A stretch of DNA of 64,000 bases from Leptasterias polaris (Eukaryota; Echinodermata; Asteroidea; Forcipulatida; Asteriidae): the NCBI GenBank assembly GCA_037783415.1, contig JAZGTN010000009.1, forward strand, positions 6,882,001 through 6,946,000. The letters are read 5' to 3'. The position numbers and the translations under genes were made by a program. Shown here piece after piece: positions 1 through 9,259 of the stretch. Each line of letters begins with the position of its first letter. The first letter of the stretch is position 1. The notes under the pieces are model-generated. The model saw only the letters and a list, made by a program, of their open reading frames with translations. It made no database searches and was not told the DNA's origin.

Positions 1-1240
1 GTGTCTTTGTATGAAATCATCTGTGTGCAATCCAAACTTTAAGAAACGTTTTAGTTATGTATGATGGTGTCCTCGTGTATTGAAGCGTCCTCTATCGACA
101 AGTTTGAAATGATATAAAACTTGTACTTAATATTTTGATACCGTGTTGTATGGTGTACTGAAATGTAGATGGTTTTGGGATTAAAATTTGTCGATTATTT
201 TCTAAGAATTACGCACACCAATGCCTCGGGCGTAGAGTGAGCATCGACTTTAATAGCTCATCGAAACCAAAAATGAAAATTTCATTTTTTAATATTTCAT
301 TGTTCACTATTGAATGGTGTATTTTATGTATATTTCTCGCAGCCACACTGCCAGCTGTACCAGCTATTCACATGGGGGAATCTGAGGCATTGATGCGGTA
401 AACTAGATTAGTAAAATGTGTGTCCTGAGACGAGGGGGCAAGGGAGTAAGAAAAGAGAGAACGAGGCAGCCCCTTGGCATTTGCAACGTGTAGATCAATC
501 ATTGTGACGTAGCTATATAGTAACGTGCAGTTGGATCGATTTTGATGCGACGCGTGATGACATGGGCGATATGACAGGGCGATGTATGATTCGCATTGAT
601 TCCGTAGCCTGGTTTGTGTACGACTACACACTGGTGCCAATTAAGGAAGTATTGATGGTTGAGAGTTCCAGGCTAATGAAAGTAGACTTGCTACCACCCC
701 TGCGGTGTTTCACCTGTGTGCAGGTGACGAAGTAGGTCTCGGATGATTTGAAGTATTGATCCCGAGGAGGCACTCAGCAGTGTCTGCTAAAACAAAATAA
801 TACATTAGTATTTCCAGTGACTCAATAATGCTTAAATTATAATGTTTTAAATAACAAAAGTACTTGATTAATTAATTGGAAGACTTCAATTGATTCAGTC
901 ATTATTTTTACCTCTATACTTTCCACATGTCTATGAATTTAGCTCCAATAAATTTACGATTTCATAAAATGTCAAACAACCCTGACAAAAAGAAGAACAA
1001 ATTGTGTGAATCAAATGCTGGCGTGGGTGCGTGTTCTCGGACACACGCCAATTTACGAGGTTACACAATGGAACAATGCTACCCCACAATTTATTTTTTA
1101 TTTTTTCTAGTGGTTCCCCGAAGAGGATTTCTTTTTTAAAAGGGAGTAATAGAACAACTATGGAAGTACCCGTGCCATGTTTTTTTTTTATATAAACGCT
1201 ACATACGAACTATGGGCATGAGAACAAACGAGGGACCATA
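1..1240. other. Leading stretch without a supported gene
   Basis: AT-rich sequence with no open frame of convincing composition on either strand. The short frames present (about 70-90 codons) have no recognisable domain and no splice context that I can defend. It could be intergenic, intronic or the 3' flank of a gene left of the window; the sequence does not decide. Confidence 0.5.
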
Positions 1241-1294
1241 CAATGTAGGGACTTTAAACACGATGTGGACATATACACATGTACGTCCACACAT

Positions 1295-1436
1295 TCCCCC
1301 CCCCACCCCCCCCCCCCCCCCAGTTTTGAAGAATATGATTCTCCTTAAAGTATGTACAGAGCAAATGAATGTTCGCTGAGTAAATGCAACATAGAGCTAT
1401 ATGTGTGCATGCGGGAGGGGGGGGGGGGGGGGGGGA
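1295..1436. repeat. Poly(C) tract and poly(G) tract about 100 bp apart
   Basis: A C-rich run (about 1295-1321) and a pure G run (about 1417-1435) lie on the same strand and are self-complementary, so they could pair as a foldback. The start codons and prolines/glycines of the overlapping frame come from these homopolymers, so that frame is not a gene. Tract lengths may be unreliable because of sequencing slippage. Confidence 0.75.
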
Positions 1437-2100
1437 CACACACTACAAGTCATACAAGGGTAACCTTCATCCTGCTGTACATTGTTAGCAGCTGCTTTCA
1501 TCGGAACTACTTTTAATCTACCTTAGTGTGCCAAATCGCAAGTTGAATTTTCGACATTTTTAGACTCATAATCTACTCAAAATAAGAGCAGCGAATACAC
1601 GCTTGATTCTATACTACATCAGCTACAAATGTCATGATCATTTTGCCTGGTCAATTCGTTAAAAGCCCCCATGGGGCGTTAGCGGACAAAATTCAATTCA
1701 ATATTTTATATTAATGGCATATCTATATCGACGTGCAAAACATTATACGAATAATACCGGAGAGGGAACGAGGAAAAGTCTTAAAATAGCTTTAAGAGCA
1801 GTCGTCGAAAAACAGGATTCCTTTTCTTTGTCAATTTTTTTTTTCTTCATCAGTGTAAGTAGGTATGGATGGATTTGTTCACATATTTATTTTATAACCA
1901 GACACTTAATTAAGAGTCCCAGGGCTGAAAATGAATGACCCGAGAGGGTCAGTTCGGTTAACATTTCTCAAATATTACACAATTAGTATTGTGTCTCTGA
2001 CTCGACTCTGTAGGAAAACCGAAAGCTGTGACCCCGCTTGACCTCATCCATGCCGGTAACATATTTGGTTTATCTATGCCACCAGTGATCTTCATTGATA

Positions 2101-2353
2101 AGGTCAAGTAAGGTCAAGGTTAACGGTTTATATTTTCGGGTCATGTTAATAGTTATCTTTTAGAAGGTCAGGGTTATCGGTTAACGTTTAAAAGGTCACG
2201 GTTACTGGTTACCTTTAATGCGTTAGGGTTGCTGGTTACCTTTTTAGAAGTCATGTTACCAGTTAACGTTAAAGGGAAAGAGTTACTGCCATATTCTTGA
2301 GGTCATGTTACCAATTACCTTTCAGAGGTCAGGGATCAGGTTACCGTTTTCAA
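2101..2353 (+). repeat. Degenerate tandem array, 26-28 bp unit
   Basis: About nine diverged copies of a unit close to AGGTCAGGTTACTGGTTACC followed by a short T-rich spacer. Successive units start near 2111, 2138, 2164, 2192, 2220, 2247, 2274, 2300 and 2326. Most units keep GGTCA and GGTTA/GTTACC. This is a satellite-like or minisatellite array. AGGTCA is also the nuclear-receptor half-site, but here the copies are simply the repeat unit and no receptor function is implied. Confidence 0.75.
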
Positions 2354-3512
2354 ATGTTTTGATATACTTTCCTTAATTTATAATCAACGGTGACACTTCA
2401 CACGAAATAGTTTCGCAGGATGCTTACTGCCATCACCATCTATAAAGGCTTTCGGGGAAAAAAATCAGTTTAGTTAGAGGTCATTTCCAAAGTATGACCC
2501 TATTTCTAATTTCCACCTGTTTTTGTTGTTATTTGACTAGGTTAAATTTCCTTTCCTAGTGACTTGACCTCGAAAAAAATTAGATAATTTATTATTTTAT
2601 GCCCCATCTGAAGATATTCGAAAGCGCAAAATATTGTACAAGGTAAACAAATATAGTAAAAATACAGCTAAACAAATAAGCACGCCAGGCCGCTAGTTCC
2701 TTTTTGCATTAAAGAACTAAACATGAAGCTTTAAAAAATAAACTAATATCCTTAAAAATACTACAACTTCTACATAAAATAGTATAATATACAAAACAAA
2801 TATATATATTTTTTAGTTATAATTATAATTACATGTCATGGCGTGCAATGGCCCTGTCAAGCCGTTTGAAACTGCATCGTCGACCCCGCCTTACTCACAA
2901 AACCGATCGATTGACGAAAAAGGAAAAAATCGAAACATTGCGATGGAATATGACGAGTATTCACTAAGGTGTAACCGAATCGAATAACAGGTGCCTATTA
3001 AAATTATTATTATGGGATATAGTTGAGAGGTAACTGTTGGATGTTTTTCTAGTTCGGTGAAGGTGTCACGAAGAGTCTAGCATTATGGTGGTATTTTGGT
3101 AAGCAAGTGTGTTGGTTCGAGTCAGTGTGGACGAGTCTAATTGATTGATTTCAAATCTCTTTTACTCCAGACTGGATCTGCAGACCAGCCCGATATATCT
3201 TTCCAACACATCAGTTCGGTGAAAAAGAGGACATCAGAATAATATCAAAGTACCTTAATACAGAGACAGTAAAATGCAAACATTCAAATACGTCGAAAAT
3301 GAAAAAAAGTTTGGCATTTTATATTGTGCTCAAATAATATGTTGATAGTCTGATGTAGTAATGTCGTTATGTACTTAACGTAATCGATTCGTCTACCGGG
3401 GTAATTGGTCCTTGGCTGTTGTGCCGTCAACATCGTTTCTTACTTTTTAATTTTTTTTTATAGGTATGCATGTAGTTTAAACTGTGTGTACAACATTGGT
3501 AAGATTGAACAT

Positions 3513-3606
3513 TTTACTTTGCGAACTAACACGGTCGGCCATTATTTTTGTTGAGTCAAAAATTTGACTCCACAAAATGGCCGACCGTGTTAGTTCACGA
3601 TGTAAA
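3513..3606. mobile_element. Compact palindromic MITE-like element
   Basis: Two arms of about 45 bp meet almost without a spacer. The left arm reads GCGAACTAACACGGTCGGCC followed by a T-rich stretch and TTGAGTCAAA. The right arm is its reverse complement with a few changes and a slightly different T-rich stretch. Flanks are AT-rich and no target duplication is certain. The arm length and low divergence favour a miniature foldback element over chance. Confidence 0.7.
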
Positions 3607-3755
3607 AGAAAAGCCACGCAATTTCGAGGCATATTTCTGTGGATCATTGTATTCTACTTTTAAAACATCTTTCTAACCATCCATATGCATTTATAACAAA
3701 CGGTTACAAAAGCTTTTTATAGACCAACTCGCCCGATCCAAGGCAACTTGTCCCT

Positions 3756-4016
3756 TTAAGTGTTTACAGATTTGCACATAACTTACATGGTATAAAGATT
3801 GTCATGGTGGGAAACTTCCCTTGAAATAGTTTTGCTTGAAATGATTTTAGGAAATGAGTAAAATAATTAGCCTTTATCCCCCGTGATAAAATCCGGTGTT
3901 TGAAAACAGCGAAAATTACGTAAATGACGTCAGGTTTTTAACTCATGTATATGTTGGGTCACATCAAGTGTGGATACTGGTCTTTAACAATTACCAATGT
4001 TGTACGTATGCTTTAA
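3756..4016 (-). mobile_element. TTAA-flanked MITE, family A (copy 1)
   Basis: Reverse-oriented copy of an interspersed element recognised by repetition within the window: the block ACATCAAGTGTGGATACTGG near its right end recurs in the same or opposite orientation at about 26280, 33380 and 44650. It begins and ends at TTAA. TTAA targets are typical of piggyBac and Kolobok transposons and their non-autonomous derivatives. No coding capacity. Confidence 0.7.
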
Positions 4017-4823
4017 ATAATTATATTCTCTAGACCGGAGTATGGTGTCACTATTAGTTTTATTTTATGTCCGATTCCGGCATGTGGCAACGCAAGGTAG
4101 CATAACTCATCACACAATTCCATGTATCCCCATGTTGCTATTAGTTTACAGATGATAGGAGGCCATGTGCAGTTATATCTTCTAAAAGTCTGGGAGCTTT
4201 AAATATTAATCAAGCACTTGTTATAATCGTCATAAGAAACTCCTTGATTTCGACAGAATGTAAGCACTGGTTTTAATAGCCCTGAAGCAATACACAGTGT
4301 CATCGGCTGACCGTCAGATTTCACTTTTGACAGGCACGCTTTGCCCCAATAAAACCTCGCAACTCGGAAGATGCGGAGCAGTTTAGCGCCCAATCTCTCT
4401 TTATCTCGGACACGCTCTCGCATTGAGACCGTCTTAAGCAGCTTTTCTTAAGATACAAGACTATTCCCCGATGAATTCGCTCTGTGTTTTGGCGGTGACT
4501 GTGTCTCCATGCTGGGTGCATCTTGCCATTGACTCCCGAGATGCTCCATATCTCCAGATGACAACGTCCCTTCGTCTTAGGCGTGTCTTGGGGGTCAATT
4601 ACTTAAATCTATTAAGCAGATAAAATCTTTAAGCAATTATTAGTAGAAAACCAGTCGTAGGAACGATACACATTTTTGCGTGACTGGTAACCCTATTGAT
4701 GCTAAGCAACAATTGTAAACGCTGAGCAGTTTGCAGCAACTTTCTGGTCAGGAGTAAAGTAGAATGCGCAGTAAAAAGCTGTTCAGTGCATGGTTTCTAA
4801 ATATTTTTAATTTATAATAGTGA

Positions 4824-4935
4824 GGCCGTGTCCGAACTGTTGCTACAGCTACGGCTGAGACAACGGCTGGGTCGCCGCCTCGTCACACATTGAAGTATAT
4901 AAGGACGTCTTTAGCAACACCCTTAGCAACAGTCA
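4824..4935 (+). mobile_element. Partial foldback element, GGCCGTGTCCGAA family (copy 1)
   Basis: Starts with GGCCGTGTCCGAA and a CTACAGCTACGGCTG stretch, then shares the interior around AAGTATATAAGGACGTC and TTAGCAACA with the complete copy at 52483-52621. The right arm is lost or decayed after about 4935. Related diverged copies lie at 20849-20942 and 23560-23668. Confidence 0.6.
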
Positions 4936-5428
4936 AAGTCGTGCATAATCGGATATGGCTATGCTATACCCCCCAAAAATAAGCATCGAGTAATACGGGT
5001 CTGTCTTGTGGCGATGAATCCCATAAAGTTTAAGTTGAGGTACTCCAAGATTGGCAACTTAGCATATAGATGTTTCATTTGCCTGAAAAGAAAAGCATCC
5101 AAGCAATCCCAATTCAAATTGAACTGAAGGTCAACCAGTAAGTTTTTTTTAGGGTTTTCATGGTCGGGATGGTAAGACGAAGCTGATGTAAGGTTGACAA
5201 TCATGTAATCATCCTTTCTAGGTTGTGAGAAGAACCAATAATGAGATAAGTCTACTGCATTCAGCTCGTCTTCAGGAGAATGACCATTTGTCACATTAAG
5301 TCAATCATATTGTGAACAACCAAGTATACAATGTTTCCGTGTGTAAGAAAATGAGATGTCGAGATGAATGTACTTTTTTTTCAAAAACCAAAGATCAGTA
5401 TCTACCACCTATTTTTGATGTATAATAT

Positions 5429-6041
5429 TCTAAAAACCTCCCGGTCGGAACTGACGCGGATCTGTGTCTCGTAGGGCCTGATAATAATAACTAGTTCTTA
5501 TATAGCGCATTTCACAATAACGCATCAATGCGCTTTACATTATTGCCCTGGTCATTGGGCCAATAACATACCTTTAATCTTTCTCAGCTCCCTGGGGAGT
5601 ATACAGCCCTGGGCTGCCGTGGCGCTCAGAAGGCTTTTTCAAACACAATATCAACCTCTACTCTTGCAGGTACCCATTTATACCCATGGGTAAAAAGAAG
5701 CAATTATAGCGAAGTGTCTTGCTCAAGGGCACAAGCGTCATGACCGGGACTCGAACCCACACCTCGATGACTAAACCACCAGAACTTGAATCCGATGCTC
5801 TAAACCACTCGGCCATGACACCCTTCAATGGACCATCACTGGGTCAGTATCATCGGAAATCTGTGTCAGAATGACCCATAATGGTTCAACATGACGCAGA
5901 ACCCGTGTTAAAATCAAATTGCCAACCCACTCTCCGGGTCAGCTTGACCCGGAAATGGATGAAGTCACCCGTGACCTGGAATCGGGGTCAATATTGTGAC
6001 CCGGAAGCTGGGTAATTGACCAGGGAGTTTTTAGAGTGTAT
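5429..6041 (+). mobile_element. GGGTCA-rich element, family D (copy 1), split by a SINE
   Basis: Left end TCTAAAAACCTCCCGGTC and right end GGGAGTTTTTAGAGTGTA form imperfect inverted termini. The interior is full of GGGTCA, TGACCC and TGACGCAGAA blocks. Similar elements occur at 18447, 34637, 50130, 52623 and 60010. The copy is interrupted at about 5481-5823 by a tRNA-like SINE. No coding capacity. Family identity is inferred from in-window repetition; the transposon superfamily is unknown. Confidence 0.7.
5481..5823 (-). mobile_element. tRNA-Leu-like SINE, complete, minus strand
   Basis: Read on the minus strand, the 5' head resembles a class II tRNA: an A box TGGCCGAGTGG near 5805-5815 and a B box GGTTCGAGTCC (its complement is 5747-5757). 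The body follows, and the 3' tail contains AAAGCGCATTGATGCG and GCGCTATATAAGAAC, ending in TTATTATTAT. The tail resembles the 3' ends of the LINE copies at 7588 and 34817, as expected if the SINE uses that LINE's machinery. It is inserted in the family D element 5429-6041. The A/B boxes would be an internal RNA polymerase III promoter; present activity is unknown. Confidence 0.85.
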
Positions 6042-6075
6042 AAACCTTTAAAACGGTTAAGGTTATTATCTTGTG

Positions 6076-7082
6076 GCGTGTTGTGGCCGAGCGGCTTGCA
6101 CATTGGACTCAAGATCTGCTGGCATAGTCATCAGAGAGATGGTTCGATTCCCGGTCATGACAATTGTGTCCTGGAGCAAGACCATTAACCACAAATTACT
6201 TCCCTAAACCAAGGTGTATAAATAGCAAAATTAGGGCTAAAAAATGTTGTTTTATTAACCCATTAGTGCTAATATAAGGAGCTTGGGGTTGTATACTTCC
6301 CAGTAAGGCCAAGTAAAAAAAAAAAAAAAGTTTCTCGTCCCCGCCCGCCTCCTTTTTGGCCGCCACCTCCTTTTTTTACATTTTACTATTTTCAGAAAAA
6401 AATTTAAAAAAAATACACAAAATACACAAAATCTTAAATCATTTTTTGTTGTTAAGATTTAAAGCTGAAATTAAATTTTGGGGATAAAACTGAGTGGCAT
6501 CTCTGATATTTTGAATCTCCTGAATCCAATTAGATGTGCCAAAATAGCAGCTTTTCCTCAATAATTCCTAACTTTCTCATTTCAATATTCTCAGGTGTGC
6601 AGTCCCTAGCTAGTTGAGGGCTAAAAGTGTGATTCTCCTGACTTAATATATATCATCAGTGTCTTGGCACCAAACCCAGCTTGGCGTTCTTTTCAGAGCG
6701 GACAGCAACTGTTGTCGAAGGTGATGGTGCGGCGATTCTGCAGTGAAGGGTCTTACAAATCATTTGTTTTGTCATAAATTGCATCAGTATACTCAAATAA
6801 TTATACCTTGGCCAGCCATATTTAGCATGGCGCCCATCTTGGAAAAAAATAGCTAAACATTGAAAAATAGTAAATAGTAACGCCCTGCCTCCTCCTTTTT
6901 TTGAAAAAGTCCGGACGAGAAACTCGTTACTTTTTTTTACTTGGCCTAAGTTGAGAAAGTTTAAGGAATGGTGAAAGTAATGACTGATGAAAAATACTAT
7001 TATGCTGTAAAGCGCCTTGATCTAGCTACTAGGATGCACAGTATAAGAACCCAATGTTATAATAACATCATTATCATATTTT
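6076..7082 (+). mobile_element. tRNA-Leu-like SINE (copy 2), split by a 640-bp insertion
   Basis: Plus-strand copy of the same SINE: TTGTGGCCGAGCGGC (A box region, about 6081) and GGTTCGATTCC (B box, 6141-6151). The body is broken at 6303-6306 by the inverted-repeat element 6307-6946 and resumes with GTTGAGAAAG, ending with GTAAAGCGCCTTGATC and AGTATAAGAACCCAATG near 7010-7055. The break falls in the segment that is continuous in the SINE at 5481-5823, which confirms the insertion. Confidence 0.8.
6307..6946. mobile_element. 640-bp TIR element inserted in a SINE (TSD TAA)
   Basis: Left terminus GGCCAAGTAAAAAAA with an inner AGTTTCTCGTCC; right terminus GGACGAGAAACTCG with TTTTTTTTACTTGGCC. 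TAA flanks both sides (6304-6306 and 6947-6949). Removing the element and one TAA restores the SINE reading CAGTAAGTTGAGAAAG, matching CAGGGAGCTGAGAAAG in the other SINE. A 3-bp target duplication fits PIF/Harbinger-type non-autonomous elements, but no transposase is present, so the superfamily is an inference. Confidence 0.8.
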
Positions 7083-7750
7083 AAACCTTTCATGTTTAGA
7101 CATTTTGGAACACAATGTGGAAACTATATATAGTACACGATAAACTGCATGCTGAGCTTCCCATTGTGTAGTGTTATGATACACTAGATACATTATTGCC
7201 ATGTGCACTTTACACATAAAGCAGTGAACATAGTGCTATACTGAATCGCCAGATCAAATTACAGAATGTTTGTGCAACATGAAATAAACACTGCAAACAT
7301 ATTATGGTGTTTTTAGACGTGAGCTGACTTTCATTGCAGACTCAATATGATGTTTAGACTAGTATTAAAGAAAAACACAAACTCAGCTGGCAATTATAAT
7401 GATTCATTTTGTAGACCATTGCATATCAAGCTGTTGTGTTGCTCGCGTAGCCCTGAGCTATTCAAACCATGTTTTCGTAACCAATATTTGAATCAGGGAA
7501 CTAAATTGTAGAGCTGATGCTAAGCACAGTATGATCTTGCTCAGCCAAATTAGCTAACCAGCTAAAAGTGAATGAGATTGTAATTCATTAATAATAATAA
7601 TAATAATAAACAGTTTTTATATAGCGCAAAATTACAGTGAAGTCTCAAAGCGCTTTGGAAAAGTAAAGAGAAAAAAACCCAGGACTTTAGAATACAAAAA
7701 TTACAGAAAAACAGAAAGAACCACAAAATGCATATAATGAACAATATAAG

Positions 7751-8340
7751 TTATTTCACAAAAAGATATGTCTTCAAAAGAGACTTAAACTGTTCTAGAG
7801 AGGAGCTTTCTTTTATATTATTGGGGAGTGAATTCCAGAGTTCAGGAGATGCAACCTGAAAGGCCCTTTGCCCATATGCTTTGGTGGTGGCTGGAAAAGG
7901 AGTGAGGAGATTTTGCGAGCCAGAACGAAGATTTATAGTAGGATAATAGTCGTGGATCAATTCTTTGAGGTATTGAGGAGCTATACCATGTTTGCATTTG
8001 AATGTCGTTGCTAGGAGTTTGAAAATTATTCTCTGTTTAACTGGTAACCAATGTAAATTATACAAAACTGGGGAAATGGGTTCATGTGAACGGGTACGAG
8101 AAACAAGTCTTGCAGCAGAGTTCTGAATCCGTTGAAGTTTAACAAGAAGAGAGTCGGGTAACCCATACAAGAGACCATTGCAGTTATCAATCCGACTCAT
8201 TACAAAGTCGTGGATTAGTTTTTCCGTTATGTTCTGATTCAAGAATTGTCTGATCTTTCCTATCTTGTGCAAGCCAAATGAGAGGAAGCCCGACAAATAT
8301 TATTGATATGTTGTGTCATTGTTAAAATGGTCATCCAATA
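7751..8340 (-). pseudogene. LINE ORF2 C-terminal region
   Basis: Continuation of the same reading frame product after frameshifts. The open stretch 7751-8296 encodes 181 residues, including SRIDNCNGLLYGLPD, LQRIQNSAARLVSRT, HEPISPVLYNLHWLPV, FKLLATTFKCKHG, PELWNSLPNNI and a terminal FKSLLKTYLF. This order is characteristic of the region after RT in CR1/L2-group elements. Just upstream, a TAA (about 8297-8300) interrupts one frame while an adjacent frame reads QHINNICRASS, another family-typical stretch, so a second frameshift pair lies at about 8285-8310. The apparent initiator Met is not a true start. Confidence 0.9.
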
Positions 8341-9258
8341 CTACACCAAGATTTCTAGCACACTGTGATGGCTTGAGATTAACTTCATTAAACATAATGG
8401 GAGGTAATACAGTTTTATTTCTGAACCGTGATGACGATGTAGTAACTCTGTCTTCCCTTCATTAATCTTAAGAGTATTTACTGATGACCACAACTGAATT
8501 TCATGTAAACAAGATTCTAATCTAGGAATGACAGATAAATAATCGTTCTTGTGCAAAATAGTGTAGACTTGGGTGTCGTCAGCATAGATGGCATGACCAA
8601 AACCATAGGACTTTATGATGTCATCTAACGGCGAGGAGTACATTGTGAAGACAATAGGGCCCATTACCGACCCCTGGGGTACTCCTTGTTTCAATGGAAT
8701 ACTGGAAGATACATCATCTCCTATGACAACAGACTGAGAGCGATTGGTTATGTATGAACGAAGCCAGTTCAATGCTGTTTTTCGAAATCCAAATCTGTGC
8801 TGCAGCCGCTGGAAAAGAATGTCATGGCTGATTGTATCGAATGCAGCAGAGTAATCGAGTAACAGTAAAACCGCTTCTTGTCCTTTGTCTAGTGATAGAA
8901 GCAGATCATTACAAACACGAATTAGGGCTGTCTCACAACTATGGTTTTGTCGATATGCAGACTGCATGGTAGCATTTAGATTATTTGTAGATAAGTAGTT
9001 CTGCATCTGGAGTACAGCAGCACGTTCAATTGTTTTGGAAAGGAACTTTAAATTAGCCACAGGTCTGTAGTTTTTAAGGTTTTCTGGGTCTAGTTTTGTC
9101 TTTTTCAGAAGTGGAGTGATGTTGGCGTGCTTAAGCGAGTCAGGGAAATAACCATTAGTAAATGAGGTATTGATGATACGAGTAATGATGGGAGCAAGTT
9201 CAATGGCACATTTCTTGACGACATGCGTCATTGTCAGTGGTTCCCAGCTAAACTTTGA
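8341..9258 (-). pseudogene. LINE reverse transcriptase domain, frameshifted
   Basis: The frame opens just after a TAA near 9258 and has an in-frame ATG at 9231 giving 296 residues. Numbered from that Met: NYRPVANLKFLSKTIER (54-70), motif A LDYSAAFD (125-132, catalytic Asp at 126), motif B GVPQGSVMGP (183-192) and motif C YADD (216-219), so the catalytic Asp triad is intact. After NEGKTELL (264) the frame departs from the expected LINE sequence; the neighbouring frame continues with a CARNLGVVLDD-like stretch, so a frameshift lies near 8440. RT would copy the element RNA by target-primed reverse transcription in the nucleus. The protein cannot be made intact here. Confidence 0.92.
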
Positions 9259-9259
9259 T

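Larger units (their letters stand above)
7588..9258 (-). mobile_element. CR1/L2-group non-LTR retrotransposon, 5'-truncated
   Basis: Minus-strand LINE fragment. Its 3' end lies at a TTA/TAA microsatellite (7588-7609) preceded, in element sense, by AAAGCGCTTTGAG and GCGCTATATAAAAAC. It encodes the reverse transcriptase and C-terminal region described below, but the apurinic endonuclease and first ORF are missing. The 5' limit is set by a stop codon upstream of the RT frame; I see no homology beyond about 9258. CR1/L2 assignment rests on recognising the RT motifs and on the microsatellite-type 3' tail. Two or more frameshifts show that it is dead. Confidence 0.9.

Noticed and set aside
2101..2353. 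Nuclear receptor response element
   Set aside because: AGGTCA copies come with the tandem unit at 26-28 bp spacing, not the 1-5 bp spacing of direct-repeat response elements.
4959..5294. 111-codon minus-strand open frame of reasonable composition
   Set aside because: No recognisable domain, no splice context and no repeat support. A frame of this length is expected by chance in 64 kb of both strands.
5747..5823. Possible functional tRNA-Leu gene
   Set aside because: The A and B boxes are present but the clover-leaf is imperfect and the sequence continues into a SINE body with a LINE-like tail, so it is a SINE head.
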